DNA of 64,000 bases from Paracoccus caeni (lineage in GTDB: Bacteria; Pseudomonadota; Alphaproteobacteria; Rhodobacterales; Rhodobacteraceae). A model generated the notes under the pieces. The model made no database searches and was not told the DNA's origin. It worked only from the letters and a program-made list of their open reading frames with translations. How positions within the stretch are numbered: position 1 is the stretch's first letter; each line of letters opens with the position of its first letter. Location: the NCBI RefSeq assembly GCF_016629665.1, contig NZ_JAEPRQ010000007.1, positions 1 through 64,000 of the forward strand, read 5' to 3'. Below are positions 17,067-25,582 of the stretch, piece by piece. The translations under genes and the position numbers were made by a program.

Positions 17067-17680
17067 CGCAGCACCTTGCGGATAAAGATGCTCAGCGCCA
17101 CACGCGCGGCGTCACGGTCATGTCGACCCGGCAGCCATCGCGCCAGATCGCCGACCAGCATCTTGCTGGCAACGCCGTAAGCATAGGTGTGGGCAATCGC
17201 GACCAGCGAATGCAAATCCTCGGTTTCGGCAAGCATCTGCTTGGCCTGCGCCCGCCGCAGCAGCTTCAGCATCAGATCATGGATCGACTTTTCGTAGCGC
17301 ACCAGCTTTTCGCTGCCCTCGAACTGCGTCGCGGGCATGGCGCCGATGATCCGAAACTCTCGCGGATAGGTATAGGCCCATTCGACATAGGCACAGGCCA
17401 GCGCCTCGAACTGCGCAACCGGGTCTTCGGAATCGGCCTCGACCACGATGCGGATGCACAGGTCCTGAAGCAACATCAGCGCGCTTTCGGCCATCGCGCC
17501 GATCAGATGCGTCATGTCGGGAAAAAGCTGGATCAGCTCGGTCTCGGGCACATCGATCGAGCTCGCGACTTCGCCGACCGAAGGCATCTGCCCGGTCTCT
17601 GAAATCAACGTCGTCGTAGCCTCGACGGCCTTGGAATAGATACTGCCGCCTCGGCGCTGCACGGGTGTCATCTCTACCAT
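17063..17680 (-). CDS. TetR/AcrR-like transcriptional regulator
   Basis: About 205 aa from MVEMTPVQRRGG. An ATG 14 codons upstream is possible. The N-terminal helix-turn-helix is less canonical than usual: GQMPSVGEVASSIDVPETEL and LFPDMTHLIGAMAE occupy residues 30-65. The helical ligand domain (DPVAQFEALACAYVEWAYTY near 90) resembles the TetR C-terminal 'WHG' group. It overlaps the LysR gene by 4 bp at the 3' ends. The target and ligand are unknown. Confidence 0.7.
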   Translation of the reverse strand: MVEMTPVQRRGGSIYSKAVEATTTLISETGQMPSVGEVASSIDVPETELIQLFPDMTHLIGAMAESALMLLQDLCIRIVVEADSEDPVAQFEALACAYVEWAYTYPREFRIIGAMPATQFEGSEKLVRYEKSIHDLMLKLLRRAQAKQMLAETEDLHSLVAIAHTYAYGVASKMLVGDLARWLPGRHDRDAARVALSIFIRKVLR

Positions 17681-17828
17681 TGATCCACAAGTCTTGCGGC
17701 GCGCCTTCATAAATCGCGACACGAAAACCGTTAATCAGCGAGCACTTCCAATGATTAGCACGAAATCGCCGCTATTCCCAACGGCGAACCGGCCAGCCTG
17801 TCTAAAAAGACGGTTCGATGCCCGCGTT

Positions 17829-18341
17829 CTAATCGCGCGGGCGCTTTGGCGCGACATCACGCAGATCGCCTGAACTCAGCACCGGCGCCGCGTCGATCCC
17901 ACCTGCATCCAGCATCGCAGCGACCTGTTGAAGCGAGGCCAGAAGCTGCGATTGCACCGCCTCGTCCAGCCGCTCGAACGCCCTGACATAGCGTTGCTGC
18001 AGGGCATCCGGCGCGTCCTGCACCGCCGTTTCCCCGGCAGGCGTCAGGGTCACATTGGTCTGCCGTCCGTCAAGCTCGGACCGCATCCGGCTGACCATGC
18101 CGCGCGCAACGACCCGGTCCACAAGCGCGGTGACAGTCGCCTGACTGACGCCCATCTGCAGCGCCAGCGCCTTTGGGGTGGCGCTGCCGCCCTTGGCCGC
18201 CACGATTTGCAGAACCCGCAGTTGCGAAGGGGTAAGGCCCGCCGAATGCGCCAGTTCCCGCGAATAAAGCTCTGTCGCGCGCAGAATGCGGCGTAGCGCG
18301 ATCAGGCTCTGATCGGTTCGGTCGCGGGATGTTCCGGTCAT
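17829..18341 (-). CDS. MarR family transcriptional regulator
   Basis: About 170 aa from MTGTSRDRTDQSLIAL. The in-frame ATG 17 codons earlier lacks family similarity. The winged helix (TPSQLRVLQIVAAKGGSATP, then MGVSQATVTALVDRVVARG) covers residues 38-90, with the wing at SRMRSELDGRQTNVTLT. A C-terminal extension of about 25 residues follows the dimer helices. It lies 70 bp downstream of the NDH-2 gene on the same strand and may be co-transcribed. The ligand is unknown. Confidence 0.87.
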   Translation of the reverse strand: MTGTSRDRTDQSLIALRRILRATELYSRELAHSAGLTPSQLRVLQIVAAKGGSATPKALALQMGVSQATVTALVDRVVARGMVSRMRSELDGRQTNVTLTPAGETAVQDAPDALQQRYVRAFERLDEAVQSQLLASLQQVAAMLDAGGIDAAPVLSSGDLRDVAPKRPRD

Positions 18342-18411
18342 GGCATAACGGTGCCACATGCGGGGGCACGCTTCAATGATGAAGCGCGGCAACGTCGCGA
18401 ACGCCGTGGCT

Positions 18412-19668
18412 TTACTGATCCCGCAACGTCTCTTTCTGGGTAATCAGCCGGGCCGAGTTCTGCCCCGACAGGAAGCTCCACAGCCAGCTTAGCGCCACGA
18501 CCAGACGTGACCGCGTGCCGATCAGGAAATAGATATGCGCCAGTCCCCAGATCCACCAGGCCAGCCGCCCCCGCAACTGGAAGCGCCCGAAATCGATCAC
18601 CGCCGAGTTCGGGCCGATCGTCGCCAGATTGCCCATATGGCGATAGCGGAACGGGCCGGGCAGGGGCTTTCCTGCCAGATCGGCCCGGATCATCGCGGCC
18701 ACATGCTTGCCCTGCTGCTTGGCCGCAGGCGCGACGCCCGGCACCATCTTTCCGTCGGTCTCGACATGGGCGGTGTCGCCCAGCACGAAGATATGCGGAT
18801 CATCGGGCAGGGTCAGCCGGTCTGAGACCATCACCCGCCCGGCGCGGTCGGTCTCGACCCCCAGCCATGTCCCGGCGGCAGAGGCTTGCACCCCCGCAGC
18901 CCAGATCACCGTGCGGCAGGGAATGGGCTTGTCGCCAATGACAACGCCGGCCTCACCCAGATCTGTCACGGGTGAGCCTGTCTGCACCTCGACGCCCAGC
19001 CGTTCCAACGACCGGGTCGCGTGGGCTGACAGCTTTTCTGGAAACGCCGCAAGAATACGCGGACCTGCCTCGATCAGCAGAACACGCGCCTTGGTCGTGT
19101 CGATGCGGCGAAACTCTCTGGGCAGGATACGGTGCGCCAGATCCGCGATGATCCCGGCTAGTTCGACCCCGGTCGGACCGGCACCGATGACGGCGAAAGT
19201 CAGAAATGCCTCGCGCTCGGCGGGATCGTCGGACAATTCGGCCGCCTCGAAGGCCAGCAGCAGACGGCGGCGGATCGTCGTCGCATCCTCCAGCGTCTTC
19301 AAGCCGGGGGCGTCTTTTTCCCAATCGTCACGCCCGAAATAGGCATGCGTCGCGCCGGTCGCCAAAACCAGATCGTCATAGGGCACCCGCCCGCCATCCT
19401 TCAGCAGCACCTCGCGGCGCTCGCGGTCGATGCCGGTCACCGTTGCCAGCAGCGTGGTCACATCGGGACGGTTCCTCAGCAGCCGACGGATCGGCCATGC
19501 GATTTCCGAGGTCGCCAGCAGAGTGGTCGCAACCTGATACAGCAGCGGCTGAAACAGGTGATGATTGCGCTGGTCGATCAGGGTGATCTCGCAACCGGCT
19601 CCCTTCAGGTCCTGCACCACTTGCAACCCGCCGAAACCCGCGCCCACGATGACGACTTTGCGTGTCAT
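18412..19668 (-). CDS. ndh: Type II NADH dehydrogenase (NDH-2)
   Basis: 418 aa flavoprotein that passes electrons from NADH to quinone without pumping protons. The FAD-binding site VVIVGAGFGGLQVVQ is at the N-terminus. The NADH-binding site FAVIGAGPTGVELAG lies near residue 163, and the late FAD motif FVLGDTAH near 295. A C-terminal amphipathic or membrane segment (RLAWWIWGLAHIYFLIG near 370) anchors it to the inner face of the cytoplasmic membrane. The MarR gene follows on the same strand. Confidence 0.92.
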   Translation of the reverse strand: MTRKVVIVGAGFGGLQVVQDLKGAGCEITLIDQRNHHLFQPLLYQVATTLLATSEIAWPIRRLLRNRPDVTTLLATVTGIDRERREVLLKDGGRVPYDDLVLATGATHAYFGRDDWEKDAPGLKTLEDATTIRRRLLLAFEAAELSDDPAEREAFLTFAVIGAGPTGVELAGIIADLAHRILPREFRRIDTTKARVLLIEAGPRILAAFPEKLSAHATRSLERLGVEVQTGSPVTDLGEAGVVIGDKPIPCRTVIWAAGVQASAAGTWLGVETDRAGRVMVSDRLTLPDDPHIFVLGDTAHVETDGKMVPGVAPAAKQQGKHVAAMIRADLAGKPLPGPFRYRHMGNLATIGPNSAVIDFGRFQLRGRLAWWIWGLAHIYFLIGTRSRLVVALSWLWSFLSGQNSARLITQKETLRDQ

Positions 19669-19863
19669 GCCTGTCTCCTGCTTTGACGGGCCGGTCTTGG
19701 GCCCGGTGGCGGGCCATGGATGGCAGTCCGGAAGAGAAAGGTCCAGCCGTGGCGTGGATCGGCTCTATATTCCGTGGTGTCTCAAGCCCGGTAACGGCAG
19801 CAAGCCGTCACGAACAAACATGTTCCATAATCTTGCTTATGTCAGGTTTCGATATGCCGCCGA

Positions 19864-20772
19864 TCAATGCTCATGTTCCCGCATATCCGCGCAGGCTTCA
19901 GGAGGCTCGATCTCGATGGTCGCATGGTCGATCTGGAACTGCTCGGCCAGCATCTCCTTGGCCCGTCGGGTAATGGCGAAGTAATCTTCGCCCTCGACCA
20001 CCAGATGAACCGAGGCAGCGTTTCGTTTTTCATCGATCTGCCACAGATGCAGGTGATGCGCGTCGCGCACGCCCGGCACAGATTTCAGCGCGGTCATAAC
20101 GCCTGCCGGATCGCTGCCCGGCGGCGCAGCCAGCATCAGCGTGCGGAAGACCGGGCCGATTTCCGTTCCGACATGCCACAGGATTACCACCGAAATCGCC
20201 AGCGTCAGCAGCGGATCGGCAAGGTTCCAGCCAAAGGCCCAGATCAGCGCGCCGCCAAGGATCACCGCGACCGAGACGCCCGCATCCGCTAGATTGTGCA
20301 GGAAGGCCGCGCGGATATTCACGCTTTCCTTGGCCAGCCGCCAGACCAGCGCTGCCGTTCCCAGATCGACGATCAGCGCGAATCCGGCCAGCAGCATCAC
20401 CAGCCCGCCCGCGACCTGAGGTGGCTCACCCAGACGGCCCACCGCTTCCGCCATCAGCCAGACCGACACCGCGATCAGCGCCAGATAATTGACGAAGGCC
20501 GCGACGACCTCGACCCGGCCCCAGCCAAAGCTCCAATCCGGGGTGGCGGCGCGGCGGGCAAGACGGCGGGCACCGAAGGCCAGAACCAACGCCATCGCAT
20601 CCGACAGGTTATGGATGCCGTCCGCAATCAGCGCGGTCGAATCGGCGGCGATCCCGCCGATGATCTGCACCGCCGTCAGCCCCAGATTGACGACCACCGC
20701 CCAGCCGATTGCCGCATCGCCACCAAGCCCGTGCGAATGCCCGTGACCTTGGTGGTGATGCGAATGGCTCAT
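19864..20772 (-). CDS. Cation diffusion facilitator, probable zinc exporter (ZitB-like)
   Basis: 302 aa with a His-rich N-terminus (MSHSHHHQGHGHSHG) and six helices. The two transport-site motifs are HNLSD (in DGIHNLSDAMALVLAF near residue 57) and HNLAD near residue 160. This HD-HD pattern is characteristic of zinc-selective members. The cytoplasmic C-terminal domain ends with another acidic/His tail (ADMREHEH). The start overlaps the polA stop by one base (TGATG), so it is probably translated from the polA transcript. Confidence 0.9.
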   Translation of the reverse strand: MSHSHHHQGHGHSHGLGGDAAIGWAVVVNLGLTAVQIIGGIAADSTALIADGIHNLSDAMALVLAFGARRLARRAATPDWSFGWGRVEVVAAFVNYLALIAVSVWLMAEAVGRLGEPPQVAGGLVMLLAGFALIVDLGTAALVWRLAKESVNIRAAFLHNLADAGVSVAVILGGALIWAFGWNLADPLLTLAISVVILWHVGTEIGPVFRTLMLAAPPGSDPAGVMTALKSVPGVRDAHHLHLWQIDEKRNAASVHLVVEGEDYFAITRRAKEMLAEQFQIDHATIEIEPPEACADMREHEH

Positions 20773-23564
20773 CAGTGTGCCTCTGCCCAGTTCATCCCCT
20801 GCCCTGCATCAACGACCAAAGGCACAGACAGTTTCACCGCAGGATCGGCCGCGTTCTCCATCACGTCGCGGGCCACGGAAATCAGCTCATCCACGGCGCC
20901 GTCTTCGACCTCGAAGACCAGTTCGTCATGGACCTGCAACAGCATTGTCGCGGGCAGATGCGCGATGGCGGCAGGCATGCGGATCATCGCCCGGCGGATG
21001 ATATCCGCCGCAGCCCCCTGAATCGGCGCGTTGATCGCGGCGCGGCGGGCACCACCGGCGGCGGGACCGCTTTGATTGATACCGGGGGTGTTGATCCGGC
21101 GACCGAATAAAGTGCGGACCGAGCCTTCGGCCTTCGCATCCGCCACCGTCCGGGCCATATAGGCGCGGATTTCCGGGAAACGCTCGAAATAGGTGTCGAT
21201 GAAGGCCTGCGCTTCGGCCCGCGGAATGCGCAGATTGCGCGACAGGCCAAAGCCCGAGATGCCATAGATCACCCCGAAATTGATCGCCTTGGCCCGGCGG
21301 CGGATCATCGGATCCATGCCTTCAACCGGGACGTTGAACATCTGGCTGGCGGTCATGGCGTGAATGTCGATCCCGTCGCGAAACGCCTGTTTCAACGCCG
21401 GAATATCGGCGACATGCGCCAGAATCCGCAGCTCAATCTGGCTGTAATCAAGGCTGACCAGCTTATGCCCAGGCGTGGCGATAAAGGCTTCGCGGATGCG
21501 GCGCCCCTCGTCGCTGCGCACCGGGATGTTCTGCAGGTTCGGATCGGTCGAGGCCAGACGCCCGGTCTGCGCCCCGGCAATCGAATAGCTGGTATGGACC
21601 CGCTTGGTGTCCGGATTCACATAGGTTGGCAGCGCGTCGGTATAGGTCGATTTCAGCTTCGAGACCTGCCGCCAGTCAAGGATCCGCGCCGGCAGGTCAT
21701 GCCCTTCCGCCGCCAGATCCTCCAGCACATCGGCGCTGGTCGAATAGGCGCCGGTCTTGCCGGTCTTGCCACCCGCCATGCCCATCTTGTCGAACAGAAT
21801 TTCCCCCAGTTGCTTCGGGCTGCCGACATTGAATTTCTCACCCGCAAGCGCGTGAATTTCATCCTCAAGCTGGGCCAGCTTCTGCGCGAAGGCGTTCGAC
21901 ATCCGCTTCAGCACATCGCCATCGATGCGGATGCCCGCCATCTCCATCCCGGCAAGCACCGGCACCATCGGACGCTCCAGCGTCTCGTAAACCGTGGTGA
22001 CCCGCTCGGACGGCAGCATCGGTGCGAAATGCTGCCACAGGCGCAAGGTTACATCGGCATCTTCGGCGGCATAGGGCGCGGCCTTGTCGATCGGCACCTG
22101 CGCGAAGGTGATCTGCGATTTGCCGCTGCCGATCAGATCCTTGATCGGGATGGTGCGATGGCCCAGATAGCGTTCGGCCAGTTCGTCCATGCCGTGATTA
22201 TGGGTGCCCGCATTCAGCGCATAGGACATCAGCATCGTATCGGCGACCGGGGCCATGCGGATGCCGTGGCGGGCAAGGATCTTCCAGTCATATTTCAGGT
22301 TCTGGCCGATCTTCAGGATCGCCGGGTCTTCCAGCACCGGCTTCAGCGCCGCCAGTACCTCGTCCATCGGCAATTGCCCGGCGACACGCTGCGTCTGCCC
22401 GAAAAGGTCGTCGCCACCCTCGACATGGCCGACCGGCACATAGCAGGCCTTGCCCGGCGCGACCGCCAGACAGATGCCCGCCAACTCGGCCTGCATTTCG
22501 TCAAGGCTGGTGGTTTCGGTGTCGATGGCGACATGGCCGGTATCACGGATCGCCGCAATCCACGCCTCAAGCGCGGCCATATCCGTCACCGTCTCATAGC
22601 TGGCAGTATCGATGGGCAGGGCGGCAGGCGCGGCGGGTGCCTCGGACGGGGGTGCCGAGACCACCGCCGGAGCCTCTGCCCCCAGACGTTCGGCAACCCG
22701 GTTGGTCAGCGTGCGGAACTCCATCTCGGCCAGGAAGGTCAGAAGCTGATCCGCCACCGGCTCCTGCATCTCAAGGCTTTCCAGCGTGAAATCCAGCGGC
22801 GTATCGCAATCCAGCGTCACCAGTTGCTTCGAGATGCGGATCTGGTCGGCATTATCGATCAGGGTCTGACGACGCTTGGGCTGCTTGATCTCGCCCGCGC
22901 GTTCCAGAAGCGTTTCCAGATCGCCATATTCGTTGATAAGCTGCGCGGCGGTCTTGATGCCGATGCCCGGCGCGCCCGGCACGTTATCGACCGAATCGCC
23001 CGCCAATGCCTGCACGTCGATCACCCGGTCGGGACCGACGCCGAATTTCTCGACCACCTCATCGGGACCGATATCCTTGCCCTTGATCGGGTCCAGCATG
23101 GTGACGCCATTGCCGATCAACTGCATCAGATCCTTGTCGCTGCTGACGATGGTGACGCGACCGCCCGCATCGCGCGCCTTGCAGGACAGGGCGGCGATGA
23201 TGTCATCGGCCTCGTAACCCTCGGTTTCGATGCTGGCGATGTTGAAGGCGCGGGTGGCGTCGCGGGTCAGCGGGAATTGCGGGCGCAGATCCTCGGGCAG
23301 TTCGGGGCGGTTGGCCTTGTAGGCGGGATAGATTTCGTTGCGAAAGGTCTTGGCCGAATGGTCAAAGATCACCGCCGCATGGGTCGGCGCATCGCTGCCG
23401 CGTTCGTCGGTGACGTATTTCCACAGCATATTGCAAAAGCCCGCCACCGCGCCGATGGGCAAGCCATCCGATTTCCGCGTCAGAGGCGGCAGGGCATGAT
23501 AGGCCCGGAAAATGAAGGCCGAGCCGTCGATGAGATGCAGGTGGCTGCCCTTGCCGAAGCTCAT
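20772..23564 (-). CDS. polA: DNA polymerase I
   Basis: 930 aa. Start chosen at MSFGKGSHLHLIDGSAFIFR behind an AAAGGA ribosome site. The open frame continues 37 codons upstream through a palindromic spacer and is not coding there. Domains are the 5'-3' exonuclease (about 1-290), the 3'-5' proofreading exonuclease (about 350-540, with DTETTSLD intact, so probably active) and the polymerase (about 550-930). Polymerase motifs A (DYSQIELRILAHV), B (RRRAKAINFGVIYGISGFG) and C (VHDELVFEV) are all present. It fills repair gaps and removes Okazaki primers. The zinc exporter gene is coupled downstream. Confidence 0.96.
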   Translation of the reverse strand: MSFGKGSHLHLIDGSAFIFRAYHALPPLTRKSDGLPIGAVAGFCNMLWKYVTDERGSDAPTHAAVIFDHSAKTFRNEIYPAYKANRPELPEDLRPQFPLTRDATRAFNIASIETEGYEADDIIAALSCKARDAGGRVTIVSSDKDLMQLIGNGVTMLDPIKGKDIGPDEVVEKFGVGPDRVIDVQALAGDSVDNVPGAPGIGIKTAAQLINEYGDLETLLERAGEIKQPKRRQTLIDNADQIRISKQLVTLDCDTPLDFTLESLEMQEPVADQLLTFLAEMEFRTLTNRVAERLGAEAPAVVSAPPSEAPAAPAALPIDTASYETVTDMAALEAWIAAIRDTGHVAIDTETTSLDEMQAELAGICLAVAPGKACYVPVGHVEGGDDLFGQTQRVAGQLPMDEVLAALKPVLEDPAILKIGQNLKYDWKILARHGIRMAPVADTMLMSYALNAGTHNHGMDELAERYLGHRTIPIKDLIGSGKSQITFAQVPIDKAAPYAAEDADVTLRLWQHFAPMLPSERVTTVYETLERPMVPVLAGMEMAGIRIDGDVLKRMSNAFAQKLAQLEDEIHALAGEKFNVGSPKQLGEILFDKMGMAGGKTGKTGAYSTSADVLEDLAAEGHDLPARILDWRQVSKLKSTYTDALPTYVNPDTKRVHTSYSIAGAQTGRLASTDPNLQNIPVRSDEGRRIREAFIATPGHKLVSLDYSQIELRILAHVADIPALKQAFRDGIDIHAMTASQMFNVPVEGMDPMIRRRAKAINFGVIYGISGFGLSRNLRIPRAEAQAFIDTYFERFPEIRAYMARTVADAKAEGSVRTLFGRRINTPGINQSGPAAGGARRAAINAPIQGAAADIIRRAMIRMPAAIAHLPATMLLQVHDELVFEVEDGAVDELISVARDVMENAADPAVKLSVPLVVDAGQGMNWAEAH

Positions 23565-23890
23565 GTCATGTCCTTTCGCGCTGTCGGCCTTTGTTGTGGC
23601 AGAAACAGCGGGCGGGGGCAAAGGGGCATCTTGCAGGGGGCGGCTGCCCGCCTTGCCAGATTTGTCCCGCGACAAATCTGGCCGCGCCTGCCTGCCCTTT
23701 GGCAGGCGCGTTACCGCGCCAGCCCAGTCAGGCGCGGCCAGATTGCTGCTGTTCGGCCTTGTGGCGCGCCACTTGCCCTTCGCCTTGCGGCTCCGGGCAA
23801 TCGGTCTGGGAAACTGTCCACTGGACAGTTTCCTGCCAGACCTCTGGCCTCTGCGAACCGCAGCGAGGCTATCGGAGTTTCAACGCAGTT
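23565..23890. repeat. Palindrome-rich intergenic spacer upstream of polA
   Basis: No gene is seen. The spacer is built from adjacent and nested inverted repeats. GCCAGATTTGTC/GACAAATCTGGC is a perfect 12-bp pair at 23655-23682. CGCGCCTGCC/GGCAGGCGCG is a 10-bp pair at about 23683-23710. AATCTGGCCGCGCCTG (23675-23690) is the exact reverse complement of 23729-23744. GGAAACTGTCC/GGACAGTTTCC is 11-bp at 23809-23833, wrapped by GGTCTGG/CCAGACC at 23803-23842. The density resembles REP/BIME-type repetitive DNA. The polA promoter must also lie here. Confidence 0.75.
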
Positions 23891-24136
23891 TCAGTGATCG
23901 TCGTGCGCGTGGTCGCGGTCGATCACGAAGCGCTTGTCGCAATAGCCGCAATCGACAAAGCCGGTCTCGGGCGAGATCGCCAGCCAGACACGCGGATGGC
24001 CCAGACCGATGGCATCGTCGCCGTCGCAGGCGACCTTCCACTTGGTCACGGTGACAGTCTCGGGCGCGGGCAACCGCATCTCGGCCGGATCCTGTCCGGT
24101 GGAGAGAGAGTTCTCGGGGGTCACGATATGCGTCAT
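23891..24136 (-). CDS. Small zinc-finger domain protein (NDUFS6/zf-CHCC type)
   Basis: About 81 aa from [15 protein letters not shown]. Metal ligands are visible as CDGDD...GHPRVW near residues 38-48 and [10 protein letters not shown] near 62-71, giving the Cys-His-Cys-Cys zinc site of the family. Mitochondrial relatives are the complex I accessory subunit NDUFS6, and alphaproteobacteria often carry such a short protein. The gene is divergent from the ABC ATPase gene across about 90 bp. Confidence 0.85.
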   Translation of the reverse strand: MTHIVTPENSLSTGQDPAEMRLPAPETVTVTKWKVACDGDDAIGLGHPRVWLAISPETGFVDCGYCDKRFVIDRDHAHDDH

Positions 24137-24227
24137 GGCTGGCCTTCTTGTCGCGGCGGGCATCATCTGGTCTAACCCAATACCGCAGCGCCGCCTGCCT
24201 TCGCAAGCTCTGCCGGGAATGCAAGCT

Positions 24228-25151
24228 ATGACAAATGCCATCGAAATCGCCGGTCTGCGCAAGACCTATGCCGCTCAGGGCCGCGCGCCCGCGAAAGAGG
24301 CGCTGAAGGGGATCGACCTCGATATCCCCGCAGGCGGCATCTTTGGCCTGCTTGGCCCGAACGGCGCGGGCAAATCGACGCTGATCAACATCATGGCCGG
24401 GCTGGTCAACAAAAGCGCGGGCAAGGTCACGATCTGGGGCTTCGATCAGGACGTGAACCCGCGCCAGTCCCGCGCCGCCATCGGCGTCATGCCACAAGAG
24501 CTGAACATGGACCCGTTCTTCACCCCCCGTGCCAGTCTTGAGGTGCAGGCGGGGCTTTACGGGGTGCCGAAATCCGAGCGCTGGACCGATGAATTGCTGG
24601 CGCTGGTCGGGCTGACCGATCAGGCCAATGCCTATGCCCGCAACCTGTCGGGCGGGATGCGCCGCCGTTTGCTGCTGGCGAAGGCGCTGGTCCACCGCCC
24701 GCAAATCCTTGTGCTGGACGAACCGACGGCGGGCGTGGACATCACGCTTCGCGAGATGCTGTGGACCAATGTGCGCAAGCTGAACGAACAGGGGATGACG
24801 ATCATCCTGACCACGCATTATCTGGAAGAAGCCGAACAGATGTGCGACGAAATCGCCATCATCAACCACGGCGAACTGGTGATCCGCCAGAACACCCGTG
24901 ACCTGCTGGCCGGCAAGGACGGCAAGACGCTGGTGCTGGATACCGGAGGCAGCCGCGACCTGCCCACCCTGCCCGAAGGCGCAAAGCCCGAATGGCGCGC
25001 CGACGGGCGGCTGGCGATCAGCTACCCGCCGTCACGCATCCGCGCCGATCAACTGCTGGATGCACTTCGCGGCGCGGGCGTGCCGATTCTGGACGTGGCC
25101 AGCGAACAGCCCGATCTTGAGGATGTCTTCGTCGAAATGACCCGAGGCTAG
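24228..25151 (+). CDS. ABC-2 type transporter ATP-binding protein, partner not in sight
   Basis: 307 aa. Start chosen at [17 protein letters not shown]. An ATG nine bases upstream is also possible. Complete ATPase motifs are present: Walker [12 protein letters not shown] near residue 47, Q-loop [11 protein letters not shown] near 92, signature [15 protein letters not shown] near 142, Walker [12 protein letters not shown] near 166 and the H-loop [10 protein letters not shown] near 198. It resembles YadG/DrrA exporters, which pair with an ABC-2 permease. No permease is adjacent. The next gene converges from the opposite strand, so the partner must be encoded elsewhere. Confidence 0.88.
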   Translation: MTNAIEIAGLRKTYAAQGRAPAKEALKGIDLDIPAGGIFGLLGPNGAGKSTLINIMAGLVNKSAGKVTIWGFDQDVNPRQSRAAIGVMPQELNMDPFFTPRASLEVQAGLYGVPKSERWTDELLALVGLTDQANAYARNLSGGMRRRLLLAKALVHRPQILVLDEPTAGVDITLREMLWTNVRKLNEQGMTIILTTHYLEEAEQMCDEIAIINHGELVIRQNTRDLLAGKDGKTLVLDTGGSRDLPTLPEGAKPEWRADGRLAISYPPSRIRADQLLDALRGAGVPILDVASEQPDLEDVFVEMTRG

Positions 25152-25184
25152 GCCAACCGCCCTGCCCGGCCAAAGCCTGAACCC

Positions 25185-25568
25185 TCAGTCGCGCAGCAAG
25201 ACCATCGGCCCCATCATCCGCCCGCCCATGATGTGCAGGTGGTAATGAGGCACCTCTTGCACGCCATCCGGCCCGGCATTGGTGATCGCCCGGAACCCGG
25301 CATTCCCGGCATCCAGTCCAACCCCTTCCTTCGCGCAAACTTCGGCGCAAAGCCGCGAGAAACCCGCAATCTCGGCATCCGAGGCATTGGCGCTGAAATC
25401 GTCGAAGCTGACATATTTGCCCTTCGGAATCACCAGCACATGAACCGGCGCCTTGGGCGCAATATCGCGAAAGGCCAAGGCCACGTCATTTTCGGCCACG
25501 GTATTGTTCGGAATCTCGCCGCGCAGGATCTTGGCGAAAATGTTGTTGTCGTCATAGTCGAAAGCCAT
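25185..25568 (-). CDS. HIT family nucleotide hydrolase (HINT-like)
   Basis: 127 aa. The histidine triad is intact in VPHYHLHIMGG near residue 107, with the expected N-terminal IFAKILRGEIPN near residue 9. Members hydrolyse adenosine phosphoramidates and similar nucleotide conjugates in the cytoplasm. It lies 14 bp downstream of the glycosyltransferase stop/start region on the same strand and converges with the ABC ATPase. Confidence 0.93.
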   Translation of the reverse strand: MAFDYDDNNIFAKILRGEIPNNTVAENDVALAFRDIAPKAPVHVLVIPKGKYVSFDDFSANASDAEIAGFSRLCAEVCAKEGVGLDAGNAGFRAITNAGPDGVQEVPHYHLHIMGGRMMGPMVLLRD

Positions 25569-25582
25569 CGGCAGTCCCCGGT

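Noticed and set aside
17820..17845. A GCCCGCG/CGCGGGC hairpin over the MarR stop as a terminator
   Set aside because: The loop is long, and the T-run on the - strand begins too far away for a standard intrinsic terminator.
21360..23897. A very long open frame (845 codons) antisense to polA
   Set aside because: It is a by-product of high GC and codon bias. The polA frame on the other strand has all polymerase motifs, and the antisense translation has none.
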